Shown piece by piece: positions 27,801-36,004 of a DNA stretch of 64,000 nucleotides. The notes under the pieces are model-generated. The model was given only the letters and a program-made list of their open reading frames with translations, was not told the DNA's origin and did no database searches. Both the position numbers and the translations under genes were made by a program. Source of the stretch: Caulobacter sp. 602-1 (GTDB lineage Bacteria; Pseudomonadota; Alphaproteobacteria; Caulobacterales; Caulobacteraceae); NCBI RefSeq assembly GCF_003931565.1, contig NZ_RRYI01000001.1, positions 744,001-808,000 on the forward strand. Reading direction: 5' to 3'. The first letter of the stretch is position 1. The number at the start of each line of letters is the position of its first letter.

Positions 27801-28520
27801 CTACCAGCCTTGGCCGTTGCAGACGACCGCGCCGGTTGGAACGTAGCGCTCCTTCTTGAAGCGCGCGAGGCGCTCGGGCGTCAGCTGGGTCTTCAGCCAA
27901 TGATCGTAGGCGGTGACGTCCAACCGGGGCAGGCACGAGCGCAGCATCGGCGTCTCGACCACATAGTATTTGTCGCCCGGCGCGGTCCGCCAGCGGAAGG
28001 CGCCGTCCAGGCCGTCGACGCGCTGCGGGGCGGCCTCGGTGTGATAGAGCAGCCAGCCGGGGGGGATCTTGTGCTTGCGCGCGAAGGCCAGCTGCCGGTC
28101 CGCGATGGCCTGCACCCGCGCGCGGTCCTTCGGCGCGGCCTTGCTCACCATGGCGCCGTCGAAGCCGCCGTGGATGAGGATCACGGCCAACTTGCCCACC
28201 AGCAGCTTGCGACCCAACGGCAGGAAGTAGTTGGCGCAGGACGAGCTGCATTGGCCGTCGACGCGGATCGTCAGGTCGGCGAGGGGCGAGAGCCGCTCGG
28301 CGATGTCGATGGCGGTGTTGACGGCGCCGCCCTCGCTGTCGACCACCAGCTCGGTTGTCGTCGGCTTCAGCCTGGCCGCCACGCAGTCGGCCATGGCCTG
28401 GTCGGTCGAGCCCTTCAGCACAAACACCGTCGCCGAGCGCTGCTCGCAGGTCCCGGCGTGGGCGGCCCCGGCCAGCGACACCAGGACCAGCGCTAGCAGA
28501 AAGGTTCGTAGTCCGTGCAT
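27801..28520 (-). CDS. Exported ClpP/crotonase-fold protein (COG3904-like)
   Basis: A 239-residue exported protein with a signal peptide at residues 1-22 (AGAAHAG). The mature part has a ClpP-like arrangement: LVVDSEGGAVNTAIDIAERL resembles the oxyanion-hole strand and glycine turn, CSSSCANYFLPLG resembles the nucleophile-Ser helix, and VILIHGGFDG offers the His region. Cysteines CSSSC may form a disulfide in the periplasm. A protease activity is plausible but unproved. It converges on the nitrilase-like gene with three bases between stops. Confidence 0.7.
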   Translation of the reverse strand: MHGLRTFLLALVLVSLAGAAHAGTCEQRSATVFVLKGSTDQAMADCVAARLKPTTTELVVDSEGGAVNTAIDIAERLSPLADLTIRVDGQCSSSCANYFLPLGRKLLVGKLAVILIHGGFDGAMVSKAAPKDRARVQAIADRQLAFARKHKIPPGWLLYHTEAAPQRVDGLDGAFRWRTAPGDKYYVVETPMLRSCLPRLDVTAYDHWLKTQLTPERLARFKKERYVPTGAVVCNGQGW

Positions 28521-28579
28521 GCGAAGCTCCCCGATAAGGGGACGCTATCGAGGTGGGCGGTGATCGTCCAGAGGTTGAT

Positions 28580-28930
28580 CTAAAGCTTCAGGCCCAGCTT
28601 CGGTCCCGCCCAGACCATCGCCGCGTAGAGCGCCATGGTCAGCAGGCAGCCCGCCACGAGCGCCGCCCAGAAGGGCGCGCCGCGCTTCAGCATCGCCGGG
28701 ATCAGCAGGAACATCGGCAGCGAGGGCAGGACGAACCAGAAGGTGCCGCTGGCATGAGCGCTCATCCGCGCCGGGTCGTGGGTGTCGCGCCACAGCCAGA
28801 TCATGCCCAGCACCGAGACCAGCGGCAGCGAGGCGACCAGCCCGCCCAGGCCGGGATAGCGCTTGGCGATCTCCGACACCGCGGCGACGATGACGCCCGA
28901 GACGGCGGCCTTGATGACGAGATAGAGCAT
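28580..28930 (-). CDS. DUF3147 family membrane protein
   Basis: A 116-residue inner-membrane protein with four hydrophobic segments (about residues 3-20, 28-48, 64-82, 88-110). The N-terminal MLYLVIKAAVSGVIVAAVSEIAKR and GGLVASLPLVSVLGMIWLW fit DUF3147. Function unknown. The Met at 28930 precedes the first membrane helix; the upstream part of the frame overlaps a small plus-strand gene and looks non-coding. Confidence 0.8.
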   Translation of the reverse strand: MLYLVIKAAVSGVIVAAVSEIAKRYPGLGGLVASLPLVSVLGMIWLWRDTHDPARMSAHASGTFWFVLPSLPMFLLIPAMLKRGAPFWAALVAGCLLTMALYAAMVWAGPKLGLKL

Positions 28931-29039
28931 GGAGCCCAGCCTGGACCGATCCGGCGTTCGGGCCAAGGACGGCGGCTTGACCGTAGGAACGCGCGCACGC
29001 GCCTGGGGTTGAGTCCGGACACCCAAAAGGAGCGTCCCG

Positions 29040-29207
29040 ATGCCCGATACCGACAAGCTCTCCGAAGAGAAGGCCGAAGAAGCCATCACCAAGGCCAATA
29101 CCGATCTCAACGACCAAGGCGACATCGCCGCCGATGACGCTGGCGGGACGGCCGCGGCCCATCGGGTCGACGAAGCGCTGGAAAAGGCCCAAGGCGCGCC
29201 GGACTAG
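29040..29207 (+). CDS. Small acidic hydrophilic protein
   Basis: A 55-residue protein (MPDTDKLSEEKAEEAITK at the start, ending ALEKAQGAPD), rich in Asp, Glu and Ala, with no hydrophobic core. A strong AAAAGGAG Shine-Dalgarno lies at about 29026-29033, seven bases before the ATG, which supports real translation. It looks like the small stress-type or intrinsically disordered proteins common in alphaproteobacteria. No family name is assigned. Confidence 0.6.
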   Translation: MPDTDKLSEEKAEEAITKANTDLNDQGDIAADDAGGTAAAHRVDEALEKAQGAPD

Positions 29208-29252
29208 CTGGAGCAAGGCCGCCCGCCGGGTCAGGCGGGCGGCCCGCGCGTC

Positions 29253-29519
29253 CTAGCGCCAGACGTAGCGGCAGACGGTCACGCGGTGGTGATGGCGCCA
29301 TTCGGGATGGCACACGCGCACCTTGTGAGGGCGATAGTGGCGGCCGCGATCGTAGCGGACGCGGTCATAGCGACCGTGATGGCGGTCGTGCCGATAGTCG
29401 TAGCGATCATGGCGATCATGGCGATCGTATCGGTCGAAGGCGCCGGCCGTCGACGGGACGGTCAGGGCCAGGGTGGCGGCCGCCAGGGCGGCGGCGCCCA
29501 GCAGTTTCGCGACGGGCAT
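29253..29519 (-). CDS. Small exported Arg/His/Tyr/Asp-repeat protein
   Basis: An 88-residue exported protein. Residues 1-27 are a signal peptide (ending TAGAF). The mature part repeats D-R-[YH] units (RYDRHDRHDRYDYRHDRHHGR) and closes with two Cys in a CHPEWRHHHRVTVCRYVWR tail, where the Cys pair may form a disulfide. It is strongly basic and could bind metals or envelope polyanions. Similar small proteins occur widely in Caulobacterales, with unknown role. Confidence 0.7.
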   Translation of the reverse strand: MPVAKLLGAAALAAATLALTVPSTAGAFDRYDRHDRHDRYDYRHDRHHGRYDRVRYDRGRHYRPHKVRVCHPEWRHHHRVTVCRYVWR

Positions 29520-29653
29520 GGTGGGCTCCAAGATCGAATAGTCCCTCGATCCCGGAACGCACCATCCGGTCCCGATGTTGCGCGGCGATGTCCGATTGTA
29601 CGGCCGGGCTTGGTCCTGTCCTGGCGGGGAAGCCCGCGACGAACCTCGGCCTT

Positions 29654-30595
29654 TCACATGACCTTGGCTGAGCGGCGCAGCGCCTGGGGCGGCTGGCCGA
29701 AGGCGCGGATGAAGGCCCGGCGCATCCGCTCGGGATCGCCGAAGCCCGTTTCCAGCGCCACGTCCTCGACCTGCAGCGGCTGGCTGTCCAGCAGGGCGCG
29801 GGCGGCCTCGACCCGCAGGCGTTCGACGGCCTTGGCGGGGGTGACGCCGGTCTCCTGGGCGAACAGGCGGGCGAAGTTGCGCGGGCTCATGGCGGCGCGA
29901 TCGGCCAGCTGCTCGACGCTGAGCGGTTCGGCCAGGTTCTGGCGCGCCCAGGACAGCAGGGCGTCGAAGCGGCCGGGGCGCAGGTCGATCAGGGCCGAGA
30001 ACTGCGACTGGCCGCCGGGGCGGTGGTGATAGACCACCAGCTGCTGGGCTGTGCGCCGCGCGACGGCCTCGCCCTCGTCGGCGCCGATCAGGGCCAGGGA
30101 CAGGTCGATGCCGGCGGTGATACCGGCCGAGCTCCACACCGCGCCGTCCTGGATCCAGATCCGGTCGGGCTCCAGCTTCACGCCCGGAAAGCGGCGCTGG
30201 AAGTCCTTCGTCCGGCTCCAGTGGGTGGTGGCGCGCTTGCCGTCCAGCAGGCCCGCCGCGGCCAGGACGTAGGTTCCCGAGCAGACCGAGGCCACGCGGC
30301 GGCAGTCGCGGGCGGCGGCGCGGACAAAGGCCAGGGTTTCGGGGCAGGTGGCCGGAACCTTGACCCCGTCGCCGCCGGAGATCAGCAGGGTGTCGAGGCG
30401 CGGCGCGTCGGCCAGGGCGGTGGTCTGGATCGTCACGCCGGCCGAGCTGGGCGTCGGCTCGCCGCGCAGGGAGAGAAAGTGCAGGCTGTAGGCGCCGGGC
30501 GAGAACCGCCCGGCGATCTCGAAGGCCGCGATGGGGCCGGTGGCGTCCAGCAGCTGGAAGCCCGGATAGACGAGGAAGCCGATCGCGCGGGGCAT
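29654..30595 (-). CDS. GlxA-type transcriptional regulator (DJ-1 domain plus AraC HTH)
   Basis: A 313-residue fusion regulator. Residues about 1-170 are a DJ-1/PfpI amidotransferase-like domain, including SVCSGTYVLAAAGLLDGKRATTHW with the nucleophile-elbow Cys. Residues about 215-310 form an AraC double helix-turn-helix (PLSVEQLADRAAMSPRNFARLFAQETG, VEDVALETGFGDPERMRRAF). This is the FtrA/GlxA class. It is divergent from a stand-alone DJ-1 family enzyme, a likely target. The inverted repeat TTCAG-N11-CTGAA lies between them. Confidence 0.92.
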   Translation of the reverse strand: MPRAIGFLVYPGFQLLDATGPIAAFEIAGRFSPGAYSLHFLSLRGEPTPSSAGVTIQTTALADAPRLDTLLISGGDGVKVPATCPETLAFVRAAARDCRRVASVCSGTYVLAAAGLLDGKRATTHWSRTKDFQRRFPGVKLEPDRIWIQDGAVWSSAGITAGIDLSLALIGADEGEAVARRTAQQLVVYHHRPGGQSQFSALIDLRPGRFDALLSWARQNLAEPLSVEQLADRAAMSPRNFARLFAQETGVTPAKAVERLRVEAARALLDSQPLQVEDVALETGFGDPERMRRAFIRAFGQPPQALRRSAKVM

Positions 30596-30634
30596 GACGA
30601 AGGCCTTGGCTGAAACCGTGGGAACTATGTCATT

Positions 30635-30655
30635 TCAGACGAACGCTAACTGAAC
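30635..30655. promoter_or_regulatory. Candidate GlxA-type regulator operator
   Basis: Inverted repeat TTCAG-N11-CTGAA in the divergent intergenic region between the GlxA-type regulator and the DJ-1 family gene. The spacing is about one helical turn centre to centre, consistent with binding of a two-HTH AraC regulator dimer. Proposed from position only. Confidence 0.35.
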
Positions 30656-30690
30656 CATGTTCTCCACGCAATCATGACGGAGACTATCGC

Positions 30691-31389
30691 ATGAGCCAGC
30701 CGCCCAACCCCGAATCCTTGAGCATCGTGATCGCCATCTTCCCCGGCGTGACCCACCTGGACTTCACCGGTCCGCACCAGATCCTGTGCCGCCTGCCGGG
30801 CGCCAGGGTGACGGTGGCCAGCCTGGAGGGCGGCGAGATCGAGGCCGACGGCCTGGTCTTCGCGCGCCTGCCAAAACTGTCGGACATCGACGCCTGCGAC
30901 GTGCTGATCGTGCCGGGCGGGTTCGGGACCACGCAGGCCATGGGCGACATGGACTTCATCGCCGAGATCCGGCGGCTGGCCGATGGCGCGCGCTATGTGA
31001 CCTCGGTCTGCACGGGTTCCCTGGTGCTGGGCGCGGCGGGCCTGCTGAAGGGCCGGCGGGCGGCCTGTCACTGGGCGTGGCGCGACCAGCTGGCGTTGTT
31101 CGGCGCGATCCCGGACCCGTCGCGGGTGGCGCGGGACGGACGCTACATCACCGGCGGCGGCGTGACGGCGGGCATCGACTTCGCCCTGACCGTCGTGGCC
31201 GAGCTGGCCGGCGAGGCGGTGGCGCAGGGCATCCAGCTGGCCGTGGAATACGCGCCGGCCCCGCCGTTCGACGCCGGCCGGCCGGAGACCGCGCCGCCCG
31301 AGGTGCTGCAGCGGATCTCGACGCTGTACGGCAAGGGAATGGAGGAGAGGCTGGCCGCGGCGGAAAAGGCGGCGGCGGCGCTCTTATAA
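30691..31389 (+). CDS. DJ-1/PfpI family protein (isonitrile hydratase-like)
   Basis: A 232-residue DJ-1/PfpI family protein. The nucleophile elbow is YVTSVCTGSLVLGAAGLLKGRRAACHW with Cys near residue 109, preceded by DVLIVPGGFG, and followed by ITGGGVTAGIDFALTVVAELAG. The pattern matches isonitrile hydratase (InhA), which converts isonitriles to N-formamides, though other activities are known. It is divergent from a regulator with a homologous sensory domain. Confidence 0.88.
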   Translation: MSQPPNPESLSIVIAIFPGVTHLDFTGPHQILCRLPGARVTVASLEGGEIEADGLVFARLPKLSDIDACDVLIVPGGFGTTQAMGDMDFIAEIRRLADGARYVTSVCTGSLVLGAAGLLKGRRAACHWAWRDQLALFGAIPDPSRVARDGRYITGGGVTAGIDFALTVVAELAGEAVAQGIQLAVEYAPAPPFDAGRPETAPPEVLQRISTLYGKGMEERLAAAEKAAAALL

Positions 31390-31390
31390 A

Positions 31391-31512
31391 TCCTCCCCCG
31401 CGTTGCGGGGGAGGTGGCCCGGAGGGCCGGAGGGGGCGAGCCCGGCTTAAGCAGCACTGGCCCCCTCAGTCGCTCCGCGACAGCTCCCCCGCAACGCGGG
31501 GGAGCATCTTGT
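31391..31512. repeat. GC-rich palindromic intergenic repeat
   Basis: TCCTCCCCCGCGTTGCGGGGGAGGTGG followed by CCCGGAGGGCCGGAGGGGGCGAGC; then, after a 20-base spacer, CCCCCTCAGTCGCTCCGCGACAGCTCCCCCGCAACGCGGGGGAGC. The left and right halves are nearly complementary, so the whole element can fold as one long hairpin. It separates the convergent DJ-1 and dioxygenase genes and probably terminates both. Confidence 0.7.
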
Positions 31513-31517
31513 CGGCG

Positions 31518-32288
31518 CTACCCCACCCGCACCCCCGTCATCGAGATCGCCGCGAACACGTCGTCGGTGAAGAAGCTCACCGGCTCGCCGGGCTTCTGGG
31601 CGCCCAGCACGTAGAGCAGAGGCAGATAGTGCTCGGCGCTGTTGATCGAGATTTCCGCGTCGGGCCCCAGGCTCCGCCAGTCGATCAGCGGATCGTGGTC
31701 GCCGGCCAGGATCAGCGCCTTGGCCTTCTCGTTGAACCGGTCGGCCCACGGCGGCGCCTCGGGTCGGCGGAAGTCGGCCGCGCGCAGGTTATGGACGATG
31801 TCGCCGCTGCCCATGACCAGCACGCCCTCGTCGCGCAGAGCCGCCAGGCGCCGCCCGGCCTCGTAGTGCCAGCGGTCCGGGCGTGCCCGATCGATGCTCA
31901 GCTGAACGACCGGCACGTCCGCATCGGGATACATCGGCTTCAGCACGCCCCAGGCGCCGTGGTCCAGGCCGCGCGTCGGGTGCTGGACCACGACGTCGGG
32001 GGACAGCAGCTCGGCGACCCGCCCCGCCAGGGCCGGATCGCCCGGCGCGCGGTACTGGACATCGAACAGCGCCTGCGGGAAGCCGCCGAAATCGTGAATG
32101 GTCTCGGGCGCGGGCGAGGCGCTGACCGCCGCCGCGCCGCGCGTCTCCCAGTGGGCGCTGACCATCAGCACCGCCTTGGGACGCGGCAGGGTCTCGCCCA
32201 GCCGGCGCCAGGCGCGGCTCCAGGCATTGTCCTCGATGGCGTTCATCGGCGAGCCATGGCCGACGAACAGGACGGGCAGGCGAGACAT
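31518..32288 (-). CDS. Extradiol ring-cleavage dioxygenase, DODA/YgiD type
   Basis: A 256-residue class III (LigB-like) dioxygenase related to 4,5-DOPA extradiol dioxygenase. The start LPVLFVGHGSPMNAIEDN contains the first metal-binding His. VSAHWETRG supplies a second (about residue 54), and GLDHGAWGVLKPMYPDADVPVVQLS the third region. MGSGDIVHNL and the C-terminal EHYLPLLYVLGA are also typical. The substrate is a catechol or possibly DOPA-like. The Met at 32288 aligns with family starts. Confidence 0.9.
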   Translation of the reverse strand: MSRLPVLFVGHGSPMNAIEDNAWSRAWRRLGETLPRPKAVLMVSAHWETRGAAAVSASPAPETIHDFGGFPQALFDVQYRAPGDPALAGRVAELLSPDVVVQHPTRGLDHGAWGVLKPMYPDADVPVVQLSIDRARPDRWHYEAGRRLAALRDEGVLVMGSGDIVHNLRAADFRRPEAPPWADRFNEKAKALILAGDHDPLIDWRSLGPDAEISINSAEHYLPLLYVLGAQKPGEPVSFFTDDVFAAISMTGVRVG

Positions 32289-32391
32289 GGTCGATCCTAT
32301 TAGAAACAGTAGAAGTTGCAGATAGTGGCCGCGACGCCATACCGCAAGACGACGTTCCGGACACGGCTTTCGCGGGGGCGGCGGCTTTGTT

Positions 32392-33591
32392 ATGGCGGGA
32401 CCCGTGACCGTCCCGCTTTCCCAGATTCCTCCGGGCGAGGCTCCCGTCTCGACCGACCATGCGCCTGCCGGCGAAGGGCCGCAGGCCGCGGTCGTGATGG
32501 AACGCCCCGACAAGGAGGCTGTCCGGGGCGGCGCGCTGGATTTCCTGCGCTTTCTCGCCTCGCTGCTGATCGTCGTCTATCACTATGGCGCCGAGAGTCC
32601 GATGCGGATCGAGCGGTTCGGCCAGGTGTTCTCGCGCGGCTTCCTGGCGACGGACTTCTTCCTGATGCTGTCCGGCTACGTGCTGGGCCGGGCCTATGGC
32701 GGCTCGGTGATCAAGGGGCATATCAGCACCCCGCGCTTCTGGGCTCGCCGCGCGGCGCGGGTGTGGCCGGGGCACCTCGTGGTGCTGGCCATGCTGGCCG
32801 TGCTGGTGCTGCTGCTCAACACCGTCGGCACCGACGCCCATAAGCCCAGCCGCTTCGCCTGGGACCAGCTGCCGGCCCAGGCCTTCCTGGTCCACGCCTG
32901 GGGCTTCACCAGCGACGGCTGGAACCTGCCCAGCTGGTCGCTGTCGGCCCTGATCGTCTGCTACGCCCTGTTCCCGTTCTTCTGGAAGACCGTCAGCAAG
33001 GTGCGCCACGCCTGGATCCTGCCGCTGGGCGCGGCCGCGATCCTGGGCGTTTTCGAGGTGATCGCCCGCCACGTCTTCCACCACGCCCTGCCGGACCTGG
33101 GGTTCCAGTACGGCGTCGTCCGCGCCCTGCCGCTGTTCATCCTGGGCGTCTGCCTGGCGCGGGTCGTCGACATGCGCTGGCCGTCGGAGACGGCGGCCAA
33201 GGTCCTGCTGTGGGGCGGCGTCGCCCTGCTGGTCGTCACCCAGACGCTGGACCGCTATGCCCTGCCCGACACCTGGCTGTTCGACGCCCCGTCGCTCCTG
33301 GCCATCGCCATGATCGTGCTGGGCGCCGGGCGCCTGCCGGTCAAGCGCCCGAAGGCCTGGATCGAGGAGGGCGCCAAGCTCTCGTTCGCCCTGTTCATCA
33401 CCCACATCTTCGTCGGGGTGATCTATTGGAGCGCCGTACACAAGCTGATCGAGACCGTGCCGATCGGCATCGGCTGGCAGTGGCTGATGTGGCTGGCCGG
33501 CTTCCCGATCGCCTATGGCTTCGCGTGGCTGTTTCACACCTATGTCGACCAACCGCTGCAGGATCGCATCCAGCCGTTGCTGAGGAAGTAG
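32392..33591 (+). CDS. Acyltransferase family 3 membrane protein
   Basis: A 399-residue (or about 365 if started at the ATG at 32497) integral membrane acyltransferase of the OafA/ExoZ/NodX family. Family elements are LDFLRFLASLLIVVYHYG with the conserved His near residue 64, DFFLMLSGYVLGRAYG and FWARRAARVWPGHLVVL. About ten hydrophobic segments follow. Such enzymes O-acetylate or acylate envelope sugars. It is separated by one base from a protein phosphatase gene, probably sharing an operon. Confidence 0.88.
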   Translation: MAGPVTVPLSQIPPGEAPVSTDHAPAGEGPQAAVVMERPDKEAVRGGALDFLRFLASLLIVVYHYGAESPMRIERFGQVFSRGFLATDFFLMLSGYVLGRAYGGSVIKGHISTPRFWARRAARVWPGHLVVLAMLAVLVLLLNTVGTDAHKPSRFAWDQLPAQAFLVHAWGFTSDGWNLPSWSLSALIVCYALFPFFWKTVSKVRHAWILPLGAAAILGVFEVIARHVFHHALPDLGFQYGVVRALPLFILGVCLARVVDMRWPSETAAKVLLWGGVALLVVTQTLDRYALPDTWLFDAPSLLAIAMIVLGAGRLPVKRPKAWIEEGAKLSFALFITHIFVGVIYWSAVHKLIETVPIGIGWQWLMWLAGFPIAYGFAWLFHTYVDQPLQDRIQPLLRK

Positions 33592-33592
33592 A

Positions 33593-34366
33593 ATGACCCG
33601 CCATATCCCCCTTCAAGGCGTCGAGAACTTCCGAGATTTCGGCGACTACGCCGCGGGGGCGGGGCGGCTGAAGCGGGGCGTGCTGTTCCGCGCCGCCCAC
33701 CAGGCCGAGGCGACCGACGCCGACCTGGAGGCGATGGCGGCCCTGGGCATCGTCACCCTGGTCGACCTGCGCCGGCCCAACGAGCGCGAGCGTTCGCCGT
33801 CGCGCCGCTGGACGGGCTTTTCCGCCCAGGTGATCGACAACGACCTGGGCGTCACGGGGACCGATCCGTGGCTGGAGTTCATCACCAGCACCGACCTCAC
33901 CGAGGCCTCTGTCCACGACTACATGGACGAATACTACCGCCGCCTGCCGTTCAAGGAACGGCACATCGACCTCTTCCGCCGCTTCTTCCTGGCCCTGGCC
34001 GAGAGCAAGGGGCCGGCCCTGATCCACTGCGCGGCGGGCAAGGACCGCACCGGCGTGCTGGCGGCCCTGACCCACCACATCGCCGGGGTGGCCGACGACG
34101 ACGTTATCGACGACTACCTGCTGACCAACGACCCGACCCGCTTCGACCGCCGGGGCGCGATGTTCATGGACCACATCGAGGGGATCACCGGTCGCCGCCC
34201 GGACGAGGCGGCCATGCGTGCGGCAATGGGCGTCGAGGCCCGCTATCTGGCGGCGGCGTTCGCGGTGATGAAGGCCGAGCACGGCTCGCTCGATGGGTAC
34301 TTGGAGCAGGCGGTCGGCCTCGATGCCGACACGCGCGAGAAGGTGCGGGCGCACATTCTGCTGTAA
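33593..34366 (+). CDS. Protein-tyrosine phosphatase (atypical dual-specificity type)
   Basis: A 257-residue phosphatase with the P-loop HCAAGKDRTGVLAAL (C-x5-R, Cys at about residue 146). The N-terminus NFRDFGDY and LFRAAHQAEATDADLEAMAALGIVTLVDLRRPNERE match the bacterial tyrosine/serine phosphatase (Y_phosphatase3) family, related to Mycobacterium PtpB and Listeria LipA. The K-D motif after the P-loop suggests possible phosphoinositide activity. Starts one base after the acyltransferase stop, with GAGGAAG as ribosome site. Confidence 0.9.
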   Translation: MTRHIPLQGVENFRDFGDYAAGAGRLKRGVLFRAAHQAEATDADLEAMAALGIVTLVDLRRPNERERSPSRRWTGFSAQVIDNDLGVTGTDPWLEFITSTDLTEASVHDYMDEYYRRLPFKERHIDLFRRFFLALAESKGPALIHCAAGKDRTGVLAALTHHIAGVADDDVIDDYLLTNDPTRFDRRGAMFMDHIEGITGRRPDEAAMRAAMGVEARYLAAAFAVMKAEHGSLDGYLEQAVGLDADTREKVRAHILL

Positions 34367-34371
34367 CTTTT

Positions 34372-34414
34372 CTTGTCGTCCCGGAAGCGCGAAGCGCTTG
34401 TTCGGAATGACAAG
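34372..34414. repeat. Palindromic repeat, CTTGTC...GACAAG type
   Basis: An imperfect stem with outer arms CTTGTC (34372-34377) and GACAAG (34409-34414) and an inner perfect hairpin AAGCGC-GAA-GCGCTT (34385-34399). It directly follows the phosphatase gene and probably ends its transcript. Its sequence differs from the CCTCCCCCGC family elsewhere in the window. Confidence 0.65.
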
Positions 34415-34509
34415 GAAGGAGCTCAAATCCTTAAGGTGACAAACGCTCGTTTAAGGTCCAGCCTCATCCCATGGTCCCATCAGAGGGCCGAGCGTCGCTA
34501 GGGTGCGGT

Positions 34510-35949
34510 ATGAGTGAGTTGGCGGGCGGGCCTCCGGGCATGAGCGATGTCGCGGGTGACGATGTCCTGGTCCCCGCGCCCAAGCAAAAGCTCTCGCGAA
34601 GCGCGCTCAGCTGGATCCTGCACCAGGGGTCGCGCGACCCCTATGTGATCCTGGTCACCATCTATGTCTTCTCGCCCTATTTCTCGCGGGTGCTGGTCGG
34701 CGATCCGGTCCGGGGGCAGGCGACCGTCGCCGACATCTCCACCGTCTATGGCCTGCTGACCGCCGCCCTGGCCCCGATCCTGGGCGCTTCGATCGAACGG
34801 TTCGGGCCGCGCAAGCCGTTCATGGCCCTGATCCTGGCGATCATGGCGCCCCTGCTGTTCGCCCTGTGGCTGGCCAAGCCCGGCGGCCTGCCGGTTGACC
34901 TGGTGGGCTTGGCGCTGATCATCCTGGGCGTGGCCTATAACTGCGGCGACGTGCTCAACAACTCGCTGCTGGCGCGCGCCTCCGAGAAGGGCCAGGAGCC
35001 GGTGCTGTCGGGCCTGGGCTACGCCTTGGCCAACGGGCTGTCGGTGTCCCTGCTGATCTTCGTGATGTGGGCCTTCGTGCTGCCGGGCGTCGTGCCGTGG
35101 TCGTTCGTGCCGGCCGCGCCGCTGTTCGGCCTCAGCCAGGTCGAGCACGAGCCCAGCCGCATCGTCGGCCCGCTGTCGGCGGCGGTGATGCTGCTGGGCG
35201 CGATCCCGTTCTTCCTGTGGACCCGCGACGCCCCGCGGACCGGCGCCTCGCTGGGCGCGGCGATCAAGGAAGGCGTCAAGCTGATCCTCGACACCTTCGC
35301 CAACCTCAAGGGCCACGCCGACGTCGCCAAGTTCCTGGGCGCCCGGATGCTCTATTGCGACGGCATGACCGCCCTGCTGATCTTTGGCGGCCTGTTCGCG
35401 GCCGGACTGATGAAGTGGGGCGAGCTGGAGATGCTGGCCTACGGCATCTCGCTGTCGATCTTTGGCGTGCTGGGCGGCCTGATCGCGCCGTGGCTGGACA
35501 AGACGCTGGGCCCCCGGCGGGCGATCCAGGTCGAGGTCGGCATCTGCATCCTGGTGCTGCTGGGCACGCTGGGCATGGGCCGCGAGAAGATCCTGTTCTT
35601 CTGGACCTGGGACGCGGCGACCCATCCGGCCGTCTGGAACGGACCGCTGTTCCGCACCCTGCCGGAGCTGATCTATCTGGGCCTGGGCCTGTTGATCGCG
35701 GTCTTCGTCACCGCCCAGTACGCGTCGAGCCGCACCCTGCTGGTGCGTCTGGCCCCGCCGGACCGGATGGCCGCCTTCTTCGGCCTGTTCTCGCTGTCGG
35801 GCACGGCGACCATGTGGCTGGGTTCGCTGCTGGTGGCCCTGGCGACCAAGATCTTCGCCAGCCAGGTGGCCGGCTTCATCCCGATCGCCGGCCTGCTGGC
35901 CCTGGGGCTGGTCGGGCTGTTCACGGTGAAAGGCGGGGGACGGGAGTAG
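34510..35949 (+). CDS. MFS transporter, UMF1/Atg22-like
   Basis: A 479-residue transporter with about 12 membrane segments. The N-terminal SALSWILHQGSRDPYVILVTIYVFSPYFSRVL matches the UMF1 (Atg22-like) family, where this region precedes helix 1. GASIERFGPRKPFM is the MFS loop 2-3 motif, and RLAPPDRMAAFFGLFSLSGTATMWLG near the C-terminus is characteristic. Yeast Atg22 exports amino acids from the vacuole; bacterial substrates are unknown. The ATG at 34510 is preferred over 34471. It precedes pabB by 55 bases. Confidence 0.88.
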   Translation: MSELAGGPPGMSDVAGDDVLVPAPKQKLSRSALSWILHQGSRDPYVILVTIYVFSPYFSRVLVGDPVRGQATVADISTVYGLLTAALAPILGASIERFGPRKPFMALILAIMAPLLFALWLAKPGGLPVDLVGLALIILGVAYNCGDVLNNSLLARASEKGQEPVLSGLGYALANGLSVSLLIFVMWAFVLPGVVPWSFVPAAPLFGLSQVEHEPSRIVGPLSAAVMLLGAIPFFLWTRDAPRTGASLGAAIKEGVKLILDTFANLKGHADVAKFLGARMLYCDGMTALLIFGGLFAAGLMKWGELEMLAYGISLSIFGVLGGLIAPWLDKTLGPRRAIQVEVGICILVLLGTLGMGREKILFFWTWDAATHPAVWNGPLFRTLPELIYLGLGLLIAVFVTAQYASSRTLLVRLAPPDRMAAFFGLFSLSGTATMWLGSLLVALATKIFASQVAGFIPIAGLLALGLVGLFTVKGGGRE

Positions 35950-36004
35950 GTCCTCCCCGGCGGAGCGTCTGGCGCGCGCGATCTCGCGCCGCTATCACCA
36001 CGTC

